Origin: Heterostelium multicystogenum
Lineage: Eukaryota > Evosea > Eumycetozoa > Acytosteliales > Acytosteliaceae
DNA: 36,905 nt
Reading direction: 5' to 3'
Assembly (NCBI GenBank): GCA_003667245.1
Contig: RCNN01000206.1
Span: 1 to 36,905, forward strand
Below, piece by piece: positions 11,901 to 21,834 of this stretch. A model generated the notes under the pieces. It had not been told where the DNA came from. It saw only the letters and a program-made list of their open reading frames with translations, and did no database searches. A program made the position numbers and the translations under genes. Position 1 is the first letter of the stretch. The number at the start of each line of letters is the position of its first letter.

Positions 11901-13593
11901 CAGTGTATACGGTTTGTCCCGCATCAGAGGAACCGTAAACTAATGTCTTCTTTGTGATTGGAAGAAGAGAGAGGGCCATCAGACGGAAACCACGATAATC
12001 AATGTACGACATCAATGGCACATGCAATCCCTTGACACCACAGTTCAAAATGAGGTACATCCGTTCAACTCGTGTGCAGCAGTCTTCATTGCATTTTCAT
12101 CGGAGCCATACAATCCATAAGTATCACTTTCAACTGCGAATTTAAAAGAGAATTCCTTGAACAATATACTTCTCTCCACCGGCAATACCACCAACACTGA
12201 CTGGTTTGATGGTTTTTTTGTTCGTCTGGGAGTAAATGTTCAGAGATAATAATACGTCCATAAGTTTTCGGCAGCATACACGAAATCATGTTCCAAGCTA
12301 GCTAAACGCTCAAACTTCTCAAGGGAATCTTCCATCTCGAGGATTCTTTGGAATTCTGAGTTCCAGGAGGTGAGTGATTCCTCTGTAACTTGACGACTTA
12401 CTTCCTTTGAAGTCAGGAATTTAGGATGAGAATATCCAACCGTAGTGGCACCACTAATATAGTAGTTGGATGGTGGTGGAATTAACTGGTAGTTGTTGGA
12501 GGTGTTTCTGGCAGTTGGGGTGTCTAATGTTGGTGTGGATCCAGTGTCTTCATGGTCGAAGATATGTCAGAATAGGCAATATCGCGACAGAGCGACTCCA
12601 ATTGGAGAAGCGCTTTCTTCAGTGATTGTCACAACGAGAATCCTCTTCTGATTCTTCTTTCTTCGATTGGCATCATGGGTCATCTGTGGCACCGTATCCA
12701 TAAGAGGTGGTATACATAAAACCTCCATAGACAGATCCATAGTTAGAAGCAGAGTTTCTAGAAATCTCCATCTGATCCGCTCTGCATCTCTGGACGATTT
12801 GTTCACTTGTTCATCTGCAGTTAATTCACGTCCTGGAGTTTCTTGACCAGAAAAGTTTTCATAATTTGACTTTACAGGTGGTGGTGCATTTGAATATCCA
12901 GATACCGGTGTCTCACTAGTCTCTCCAACGACCATAATCATCCTGGATACTTCCGCTACTAATGTCAATCGATCTCTTAATAACATTGTCATATCCTTTT
13001 ACATGATTGTTATTTGCCACTGTTGCATGTGTCGTATCCATTATTGGTATTGTTTTTGGGCAGTGGTGGGTATTTACATCAGGTGATTGTACATTTGCTT
13101 CGACAACCTGTGGTTTGCTCTCTAACATTGTCATATCCAGACTCTTGGTTTGGACATGGAAACAACTTCACTTGCAGCATTGTCTAACATTTTAGGTTGG
13201 GGAACTGGTTCTACTGTTGTGCTTGTTGAAGTTATTGTGGATGTTGGAATTGAATTTTCATCTTCAACAGGAGCTGGAACAACTTGTTCAGATGAAGAAG
13301 CAGCAACAAAACAGAAGTTGATTCAATGTTGGAGCTACTGGCTCAGGAACAGGATTGTTGTCTGTATTTATGGCTGCAGCCGTAGTGGTGCTTGAAGTAA
13401 TATTTACATTTTGTACAATTCCAGTTGTTGTTGTTGTGGTTGTTGTCGTGGTTGTGGTTGTTTTTTAATATGGGCTGCCAAAGCTTTTTGATTGTTGGAT
13501 TCTCTTATCCTTGCCATCCCAATATGCAAATACAGAATTGAACTTCTGTTGATTACTATTGTTGTTGTTGTTGTTGTTATTACTGTCAGACAT
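8993..13593 (-). CDS. Clu-domain protein with TPR and C-terminal leucine-rich repeats
   Basis: The start at 13593 gives MSDSN with an Asn run, then a Gln/Pro/Ser/Thr-rich region to about 12560. The Clu domain spans about 12400-11200: WNSEFQRILEM, YGLYGSDENAM, KGLHVPLMSYIDYRGFRLMA, LVYGSSDAGQTV, IEGHVGTDGRFYLLDFARL, PLCSDAFS, and GVNMRHIGQVR followed by NFLNLIFGDGE. An intron with GTAAGT...CAG lies at 11219-11294 and keeps frame. TPR-like helices follow (about 10900-10250; LLQSVLNEEPHNAKANYRLGEY). Next come cysteine-containing leucine-rich repeats (about 9990-9480; LTSINLGHCKGLSDYVIESL, ALDLLDCEDIPNNFYND). A beta-rich tail (9430-8993) is unassigned. Clu proteins such as CluA bind RNA and control mitochondrial distribution. 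This copy is divergent: I see no Clu N-terminal domain, and the LRR tail is not known to me in CluA. Length is about 1500 residues, with multiple single-base frame breaks. The stop may instead be at 8916-8918. Clu assignment is confident; function is open. Confidence 0.85.
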
Positions 13594-14428
13594 TTTATTA
13601 AATTCCTAACATTTAATGACAGTTTGTCCTGTGTTTTGATATGATAATCAATTATTAATTTATAAATTGAACGTCGACGAATGTAATTTAATTTAGATGT
13701 TTACAATTAATATATGAATTTTTATTCCAACAAGGTGGAGTGTGTTAAATGCAGCAATGTCAGATATCAGATGTCAGATGTGGACAACCTAACTAACTAC
13801 TAATTTATGAACAACACAGATGAACGTCAGCCAGATCTATTGAGATTGCAAACAATACCAATTAATTATGTAGAAAACGGTTCTTCTAATTAAATTACAA
13901 GATATGAATTATAGAAGTAAATAAGAAATGTTTGATGTAACAATTGGTTTGTCTTCTGGTTTCTTTCTAGTTTGATTGCTTAATCACACTAGATTTCATT
14001 TTTAAAAAGACAATAATATACCAAAAATTAAAAGTTTTTTGTTTTTAAGATTTTTTGATCAATAGCAAATCAACCACTATTTTGGTTTATTTTTGATTTT
14101 TTTGGACAAAGATTCAAAGAATTAATAATTTACTATTATTAGTTGGTTAGTCCTATTTATCATATATCTTTTATTTGTTTCTTTCTTTAAGTGAGTTTTT
14201 AAACCGAACACTAATTTGAAATTTCAAATGGTGATTTTTTATATATTGTTTTTTCAATTCTATTTATATGATATGATATTATTATTTTTCATATGTGGAT
14301 TTCTTTTCGTTCTTTCGTTCGTTTTTTTAAAATTTAGAGAGATCTGCAAAACAATGATAAAATTAATTTTATGATAATAATAGATAGAGATATATCTATC
14401 TTATAGATAATTGTGTTATAAATTAAAG
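13594..14428. promoter_or_regulatory. Divergent promoter region between the Clu-like and PRMT genes
   Basis: An 835 bp AT-rich interval between two start codons facing away from each other, so both promoters must lie here. It contains three tandem CAGATRT heptamers at 13761-13781 and long T runs near 14030-14110, as expected for dictyostelid promoters. No gene is visible. Confidence 0.6.
13761..13781. repeat. Three tandem CAGATRT heptamers
   Basis: CAGATAT CAGATGT CAGATGT sit head to tail about 170 bp upstream of the Clu-like start codon, in otherwise AT-rich DNA. Regular 7-base spacing could mark a factor-binding cluster or be a chance minisatellite. Confidence 0.6.
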
Positions 14429-15635
14429 ATGGAAAATGAAGATATGATGAATGATTCAAATAGTAACTATAGTGATGATCAATCAGATGGAGTCAACAAT
14501 AATGAGTACTTTGAAAGCTATTTTGATTTAAATGTCCACGATGTAATGCTTAAAGATACTACTAGAACTCTGGCCTATCGTAGAGCAATCGAAGAGAATA
14601 TAGTTGATTTTAAAGATAAGATCGTAATGGATGGTATGTAGTTGCTTCGAAATGATGTAGAGTCATCGGTTTTCTTTGTATTGACCTTCATATATATATA
14701 TATATATATAGTTGGAGCAGGTACAGGTATTCTCTCAATGTTTGCTGCCAAGTGCGGTGCGGCTAAAGTCTATGCAGTTGAAGCATCGCAAATGGCAACT
14801 TTACTAATCATTAGTCAAGAACAATGGACTCGATCATATTATCAGTGTTGTACATAAAAGAGTTGAAGATATAGACGAAACAGATATACCAGAGGGTAAA
14901 GTAGATGTAATCATTTTCCGAGTGGATGGATTCTATCTACTGCACGAATCAATGTTGGAGAGTGTACTGGATGCACGTGACCGTTGGTTAAAGCCAAATG
15001 GAATTCTTTTCCCAACAAAAGGAGACATCAAAGTCGCACCAGTCAACCTCAACCAATTGATGCATGATCGTGTCGATCATTGGTCCGATGTAATATGGTT
15101 TTTGACTTCTCAATATTCAAAGACATGTCAATGCATCTTTTACAAAATCAACCATTGGTAAGATTGTCTTGCTCTCTAAGATGATGGTACTGGTTTAATT
15201 TGTATTAATACGCACAATTTAGATTGAGTATTTGAATGGAGATACCGTCATAAGTGAACCAAGAGATATCATTGAAATAGATTTTACAACCGTAAGAAGG
15301 AAGAGTTAAGAGATATATCAGTTAAGCTTATTCCATTTAAAATTGATGACGATCGATGCACTTTGATTCATGGATTTGCCATTTGGTTCAACTGCTATTT
15401 TGTAGGAAGCAGCTCAACAGTTAGATTAGACACAGCACCAGGCATGCCTTACACACATTGGAAACAGACTACCATCATGCTCCCACAAGCGATAGATGTC
15501 CAAGGGGCTGGACAAATTGAAATCAACATCGACATGAAACAAGATGAAATTAATCCAAGATTCTACGAACTATCTCTATCATTCCCAGACGATGATGAAG
15601 AAGAAGAAGTCCAAAACAATGAACAAGAAGAATAA
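14429..15635 (+). CDS. Type I protein arginine methyltransferase, PRMT6-like
   Basis: Class I SAM-dependent enzyme that methylates arginine in proteins, often histones and RNA-binding proteins. The start at 14429 (MENEDMM) is followed by an acidic, Asn-rich leader, EYFESYFDLNVHDVML and RTLAYRRAI. Motif I (DVGAGTGILS) is joined by intron 14634-14711, and VYAVEAS is post-I. The double-E loop reads LLHESMLESVLDARDRWLKP, and its first half, expected as SEWMG, is disturbed by two compensating indels at 14914-14929. A second intron, 15158-15222, is canonical. IHGFAIWFN and the THW loop (YTHWKQTT, about 15450) favour PRMT6 over PRMT1. The C-terminus is acidic (DDDEEEE) and stops at 15633-15635. Length is about 354 residues, normal for PRMT1/6. 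Other frame breaks lie near 14800-14820, 15090 and 15300. The family is certain; the PRMT6 orthology is a judgement from motif wording. Confidence 0.93.
14689..14710 (+). repeat. (TA)n tract at the 3' end of PRMT intron 1
   Basis: A pure TA dinucleotide run abuts the AG acceptor at 14710-14711. It replaces the more usual T-rich stretch before the splice site. Confidence 0.85.
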
Positions 15636-15842
15636 ATAATCGACAACTACTAGAACAACAATAATAACTACAACAACAGCAGCAAAATAGGATCTAATGG
15701 CTTGTATGGCATACATATGTTAGTTTATTTTTAAATTCAATATATTTAAATGACCATGTCGAAATGCAGTATCAGATATAATGTGGAATAATGAGCTTAC
15801 TATTTTTGTTGTTCTGCATTAAAACACTCTATTTCTTTGAAC
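15636..15842. other. Convergent 3' spacer
   Basis: A 207 bp gap between the PRMT and ankyrin-family stops. It holds a CAA/ACA-rich run (15655-15685) and AT-rich DNA, presumably the two 3' untranslated regions and polyadenylation sites. Confidence 0.5.
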
Positions 15843-18018
15843 TTATTCTTCCTCACCAAAAAATTCTATTTTACAAGGATCGTGGATAGGTTTTGAGATA
15901 TATTGAAACTCATATCTTTGATTTGTCTCGACAATTGCATCATATACCGTTTTAAAAGTGTAGAAGTTCGAATTTTCGTCGTCCAGTACATGTTGGAGTA
16001 GTTGGACTATATTTGTGAAATTATGTTCGAGTATGTAGTGCAGCATCTCTTTGTTCTTATATAAGACCTCTCTGGTAGATGGGAAAATGTTTAGGTTTAT
16101 GTTGGGGGTTTGTTGGGGATCACTCTCTAAAATACATTTGATTTTAATGACCATGTCCAATCGGTTACAATCCATCGCCAACACTAGATGTTTGAAGCGA
16201 TGTAGAGTAGCAGGTGAGAATATGGGCTCTAAATAATTTATGATTTCCTGTTCTTCGGCGGAGAGAGGATTCAGAGTGGTTAAAAACGCACGGAATGCAC
16301 TGCCATCAAACTGAATGTTTAGCGTCTCGTGCAAGAACTTAATGAGTGATAGATCTTTCCTTCTATTGCAAAGGGAATGACGTTGCTATCCACTTGTATG
16401 CAATGCTGGAAGAGAATATAAACAAACTCTATTGGCATCATACTTATGTATTTAATGATATGATGTTCTCTAAAAATCGAGCCAATAACCTTGGAGTCAT
16501 AGTATTTGTTGATAACTTTAAATGTCTCCACCACCCAGAAGGGGATAGTCTTTGAACTGGAATAAAGCATCTGGTAGGTCGATAAGGAAATTCGGCTTTC
16601 CAGCAGAAGCAATGTGATCGATGATTGTAATAAACTTGGTCAAGTCAAGATTTCTAGGATCAATCACGGGGAACCAATATTCAGTGTCAGGTCGTAGAGT
16701 GATGATAGTTTTTAACCAAATCGAAATCTAATAGCTCCACTGCTTTTGTCAAACCTGTTCTCCAAATAAGGTGTAGACGTTGAACAAAGTTCACATCTTC
16801 AGCTTTAGGTGATATACAGATGGTAATATGTAATCTAAGACCTCTTTGTTTCCAACGATATGGTAGAACAGAGAATCGCATCTCATTTCTAAATTGTCGA
16901 GGCTTTTTACCATTTCGAAGAACTCCACAGAATTAAGCTAGGATGAACATTATAAACCAACAACTGTTGGCTTAGTAGTTTATCCCTCTGCTCTGTTGTT
17001 ATATATTTTGATAATGGCCTGACTTCCGCATTGAATTGCATAAACGAATGCTTTGTAATACTGATGCTTGGGGATGCTTATATATGGCAATGAAATGTCA
17101 AGAGAAATCTGCTTTTATGGCATCTAGGATGGAATTTTGGTTGAATTGAATTGATGGCCAATTCGTAATGATGAACTCTATCATCTTCATACCATATCTT
17201 GATGCACAGGAAACTGGCGATTCCTCTCCAAAGTGATCTTGTAGGCCCCTGTCCACAATGATTGAAGTATGATCCAGTTTCCAGACCTCAAGGCAGAGAT
17301 TATGATAGATTTCCATGCTTGACTTTCGAATAGATCCTGATCAAGACAGTAGTCGAGAATCTTATATGTCTTCCCTACATCGCATTCCCCTACATGAAAT
17401 AACAGTCTATTCAAAGAAAGCTTCCCAATGTTTGTGTGGCCTATGGCCTTTTGAAGATTGTCTGCACTCTTAACAATCAGTTTGAGCAACTGGTAGTTAC
17501 CGTATTGTAGTGATTTTCAAAAGCAAGCGAGAAATATTGTAGTCTCAGTTCCCCAGTTTCCTTACTTTGATGTTCTGTTCTGTCATTGGTGGTAGGACAC
17601 TATGACTAATATAAAGGTTGAAAAGCTCAACGTTACCATGCCTAGCCAAGCGTAGTTGCGAAGTCTTTTTATTAGGGACTAAGAGATCGGGTCTCTTTGA
17701 CAGGAGATATTTCACAGCCACCAATTACAATAAAGGAATGCAACTTCCAATAATTCTGAGTTGTACAATGAATAATCATCAAGATGATTTCGATGATATG
17801 CCAATGTATTTGGAAGAATCCGATACTCTTGGATATACTTTATGAAGAGATCAGTCCTCCATATGATAGCATTTGATTAATGATTTCTCCTCGTGAAAAT
17901 CTGATTCACGTTTTGCAACACAATTTGAGTAAATCTTATTGAGTTGATATACATAATTAAAGATCTTATCTCTCAAAACAATGTTTTGTATAACTTTTAA
18001 AAATTGATATCTCTCCAT
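15843..18018 (-). CDS. Dictyostelid ankyrin-repeat-family protein, frame broken
   Basis: The start at 18018 gives MERYQFLKVIQNIVLRDKIF, matching the short N-terminal signature (a lone I-F-N-Y-V helix) of a large dictyostelid family of divergent ankyrin proteins. Downstream are degenerate ankyrin-like helices: LKLIVKSADNL, IGKLSLNRLLFHVGECD, YKILDYCLDQDLFES and ILQSLWTGAYKI (17489-17187), then SCASRYGMKMIEFIITNW and the C-terminal block with LHYILEHNFTNIVQLL ending in FFGEEE at 15843. The length is about 725 residues. Frame breaks occur near 17860, 17720, 17500, 17300, 16880 and 16330. Individual repeats are weak, so the ankyrin call rests on overall layout. No function is known to me for this family. 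Confidence 0.65.
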
Positions 18019-18295
18019 CCTATTATTATATTATTCTTCTGACAAGATCATCATGATAATATTCTGCAAAATAAATGATGATGAAAATGTGAAAAACACT
18101 GTGCTAGCTTCAGTAAAAGACTGGTTTAGTCCTAAAACCAACTGTGGAGAAGAATCCTTTTTTTTTTTTTTTTTCAACTTACTTTTTTAGAGTTTTCCCC
18201 ATCAATCACTTAAATTTGTCTTGACCAATACAAAAATAATAAAAAGTTTATTAATATAATATTAAAATACATAATACCATGAATACGTACTTGAT
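18019..18295. other. Spacer with 17-base T run
   Basis: A gap between two reverse-strand genes. A run of 17 T occupies 18158-18174. The interval presumably includes the promoter of the ankyrin-family gene and the 3' end of the zinc-finger gene; nothing else is visible. Confidence 0.5.
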
Positions 18296-19243
18296 TCAAT
18301 AAAATGGTTCCACTGCTTTCTTGTTAAAGTTGCTATGTAGTACATCAAATGTGAATAGTTGCAAAAAAAGATGTAGTTGCCAAAACTTGAAGGTAATCCA
18401 GTTGCAGTTATCTGATTCGAATTGTTGTAAGATCTTCACAATAACCGCATTTAACCTTTCTAATTGGGTCTTTCCAACCAAGCTTTCCTTATCACCGTCT
18501 GAACTCATTGGACACTGCAATAAACCTTTAATGATATCAAGCGTGTATCGATCATGCATATGAGCTAACTTGCATAATGTGATGGTTCTATTGCCCACAG
18601 TGATTTCTAATCTTTGAGATCTTCTGTTGGGATTTGTGCAAATAATTTGTGGTTTTCCTTTAACAGTGAATTCATTCGATAGTATACAACTACTGTTGTC
18701 AAGTTTATAGAAGTTGACTCGATCAACATGATTTGAAGTATGTGTAACAGATGGAAGTGTAGCAAGGGATTCCTGTTTGACTTGGATAGACGGAAAACTG
18801 GACATCTTAGGCGATTCTAGTTGCATAGAAGTATCTTTAGGTTCTTGGTTATGCTTCGAAATTGACTTCAAAGATGATGTATCGCTTTGTGTGGTTGATA
18901 TCAACGAACGTTTTGGATGAGAGATGTAGCTCCTATCAAGGGTATCCATCTGAGATTTGATCTGAGCGTATTTTGATCTTTTCTTTTCATACTTTTGTTG
19001 TTGATCTTGTAATACCCTTTCATACTTCTGTTGTAGATCTTTTAATTCCTTTTCCAATACACTCTTTCGAGCGTTTGACTCTTTTAGCATCGTTTCTAGC
19101 TCCTTATGATGCTCTGTTTGTAAGATATCTGTAACACCATATATTTTGCATATTTTTTCAATATCAGAGGTAATATGTTCTTTGAGTGTTGGAAGTGGAA
19201 ATTCTTCATGACAAAGAGTACATTTTATTTGAATAGGTAACAT
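18296..19243 (-). CDS. Zinc-knuckle-like and coiled-coil protein, 315 residues
   Basis: This is the only long reading frame in the window that is uninterrupted. Residues 8-25 read CTLCHEEFPLPTLKEH, a CxxC followed by F-P-L and a histidine; this resembles the small UBZ/Rad18-type zinc finger, with a Cys further on (IEKIC) at a spacing that is not canonical. A charged coiled coil follows at about residues 45-100 (ELKDLQQKYERVLQDQQQKY), then a Ser/Thr-rich linker to about 170. A globular C-terminal part includes KGKPQIICTNPNRRSQRLEI and VGKTQLERLNAVIVKIL. A role as an adaptor in a ubiquitin or TRAF-like process is only a guess from the finger plus coiled coil. The last 30 residues (from about FKFWQLHLFLQ) are hydrophobic and less gene-like, so the true C-terminus might be in another frame. 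Confidence 0.75.
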   Translation of the reverse strand: MLPIQIKCTLCHEEFPLPTLKEHITSDIEKICKIYGVTDILQTEHHKELETMLKESNARKSVLEKELKDLQQKYERVLQDQQQKYEKKRSKYAQIKSQMDTLDRSYISHPKRSLISTTQSDTSSLKSISKHNQEPKDTSMQLESPKMSSFPSIQVKQESLATLPSVTHTSNHVDRVNFYKLDNSSCILSNEFTVKGKPQIICTNPNRRSQRLEITVGNRTITLCKLAHMHDRYTLDIIKGLLQCPMSSDGDKESLVGKTQLERLNAVIVKILQQFESDNCNWITFKFWQLHLFLQLFTFDVLHSNFNKKAVEPFY

Positions 19244-20301
19244 GTTACTTATACTATAACTCTTATTATCAATAAAATTACTTATTTCTAAAGAAATAAA
19301 TGAAAGTTAAAAAATCTCAGTAAATTTTCAAAATAATCACAAATTACAAATTTTATAACATTTATTGAATCAAATGAATAATGGTCGTATTATTGAGAAT
19401 GATGATCGATATTCTTATATTGATTTTTATAATATTAATTATAGAAATTTAAATTCTTTGTATTTATTTTATTAGATTTTTTATTTTTATGTAGACATGC
19501 AATGCATGATCTGGTTCAATCTTGATTTTATGATAAAAATATTAGGGTATTAGGTAACAAACAAATGTCATGATTTACCTCTTAGCTTATTAAATGAGAT
19601 TAAAAACTGGAAATTTAATAATTATCCATTTGGTTATAATGATTACTTTTCTACAAATTTTAATCCAAACTTGAGAAATTCATAAATAATAATCTCAAAT
19701 ATCATTAATCGATTGTAACTATTGTTGCTGTTGTCGTTATTATGTTATGGATGCTGTTACATGTATACATGATTGTTACAGATTTATAAGAGTTAATCTA
19801 AATAAAATAAATAATTGATAGTAAGTACGAGTAATACCCACCTTCCTGTTGTATTTTCTGTATCAGATGGAGAATATGGTGATGTTTTGGAATTAGTTCT
19901 TCTCCATTGAATGTTTTTGATGGTTTTTATTGGTGGTATTGTGTTTAGTGTTAAGAGAGCATGTAATTTTTAATAGGGGTACATGGCACTTCCATTATTA
20001 TGAAAACAAATCAAAATCAATAAAATCAATATTACATAACTAGAACAATTAGATTTTTAGAATACAAATAATAAAATATTTTAAATTTCTCTAGATGTGA
20101 AAGTTTTATTGTATATAATGGGGATAAAAGGATAGCCTTTCATGATGTATTATGATTTAATAGATAAACCATTTTCATCATCATCATCAACATCATCCAC
20201 TATTCAACTAAAATTTCTTTTATAGTCATTTCTTATAATTTAACTATTCCTATAAATTTATTTATCAGAGTAACTGTTTTGTTCATTAACTAATTTCAAA
20301 C
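19244..20301. promoter_or_regulatory. Divergent spacer between zinc-finger and EGF-repeat genes
   Basis: About 1.06 kb of AT-rich DNA between two divergent starts. It contains a CAT/ATC-rich run at 20176-20205 just upstream of the forward gene. No tRNA, conserved RNA box or protein gene was recognised. Confidence 0.55.
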
Positions 20302-21670
20302 ATGTCCATATCGAACATTCTAATATCCAAACTTTTTTGGATTATCTTTATTTTTATAAATTGCTCACTAGGATACCATAACAGTGATTGCCAATCGAAA
20401 AACAATAGATATTGTGAGACATCCCCATTTGCTATTTTCCCTGGAATAGGCTATGACAACAAGGAAAATAAAATCGTTCTTCTCGGAAGATTTAACCAAG
20501 ACTTCTGAAATGAAACATGTTGTCAGTCTAAGTGGTGACGGCTCCTCAGGTTTGGTGTCAGAGTTCCCAGTATTAACAGATAGCTTTTCAAACTCACATA
20601 TTACCAGGAACTGTTTTATTATGATGAGAAAATTAAACTTCCAGTTCTTGTTGCTCTTAATCGTGGATTTTATACCTATGGACCATACTTCCCAAATAAC
20701 AATACCTTTACACCTTTTTGGACCACTCAAACCTATCCGATTGCTGTTTTATTTCGATAAACAAGACTATTCTATGTATATAGTTAATAACCTTTTACAA
20801 AGGGTAGTCAAAAATACCAGATCAGATATGATCCAATTTCCTATAGTTGGAACAAGACAACTCTTTGTAATGGATAACTATATCTATTTTTTCCAAAGAC
20901 AATCTTTGAATAGAGTATTAAAAACATGTGTTGATTGTAAACTCATAGAGAATATTTTAACATTACCTTTTACTACCTTTGCTTTTGAAAGAAGCAATAC
21001 CCATTTCTATTTTGGAGTGACGACTGGATATTTTGGAACTCAAGCAGATCAACCTGGACTTTACGAACTTCCTATTAATGGACCAATTACTCAACTAAGA
21101 AAAATCCTAGATAATCCTGTTCAAGGATTGATATTCAATGATGATAAGTCCAGTTTGTTTGTCTCTACTTATGACAATAAAGTTTTCAGAATAGATCAAC
21201 TACCAGGAAACCCTCAGATTCTGTCTATCTATAGCCATATCCCAAATGAAGGTACTTGTTTGTGTACATCGAAATTCACTGGAAAAGACTGCAAAGAATG
21301 TTTCTCTGATAATATAGTAGTAGAGAATGGAACTTCGTCTTGTGAATTAAATCTAGAGATCAATACAAACCTTGTTTTTTCCGATGTTCAATGTGGAAAT
21401 CTATCGATTTCATATTGCCAAGGATTTTGTAAATGTAAGAATGGCTTCGAAGGAGTCGATTGTTCTATTTGCACTGGTTCTGTATCTTGGGATTTTTCAG
21501 TTCCAAGATGTACACAGGTAACGCCTTCTCCTAGTCCATTACCTTCGGTATCCACAAAACCTGATAACCAACCAATCTCAGACGATTTGGTTAAAAATAA
21601 TTCATCATCTGATTCTACATTGGACAACCAAATCTCACATTCCAATTCGACGATCCAACACCCAAAATAA
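20302..21670 (+). CDS. Secreted or cell-surface protein with EGF-like repeats
   Basis: The start at 20302 gives a signal peptide (MSISNILISK then LFWIIFIFINCSLG), probably cleaved before YHNSDC. The middle (20440-21240) reads like a beta-propeller: repeated short strands such as GLYELPINGPITQLRKIL and GLIFNDDKSSLFVSTYDNKV, in the manner of NHL/YWTD sugar- or protein-binding proteins. Two cysteine-rich EGF-like modules follow (CLCTSKFTGKDCKECF and CQGFCKCKNGFEGVDCSIC, about 21254-21480). A Pro/Ser/Thr-rich, Asn-glycosylatable tail ends at TAA 21668-21670 with no evident transmembrane segment. Frame breaks lie at about 20505, 20600 and 20750; between the last two, the correct reading includes RGFYTYGPYFPNNNTFTPFW. 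Length is about 455 residues. The binding partner is unknown; adhesion or matrix roles are typical of dictyostelid EGF proteins. Confidence 0.8.
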
Positions 21671-21834
21671 ATTGAATATAAAAATGGTATCGACATTTAT
21701 CTATAATTGTTTTTAAATTAAATAAGAGAAGGGTTTTACGATTTATTTACATTTCGAGGAGATCAGTTAATATGCTATTATTACCTTGAGTTATTCTATT
21801 AAATATACTGTATGATTGATTGCTTTATGTTATT
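21671..21834. other. Convergent 3' spacer
   Basis: A 164 bp AT-rich gap between the stops of the EGF-repeat gene and gbpD. Only 3' untranslated sequence is expected here. Confidence 0.5.

Noticed and set aside
19500..19540. A possible tRNA T-arm (GGTTCAA near 19511)
   Set aside because: There is no matching acceptor stem, D-arm or anticodon arm around it.
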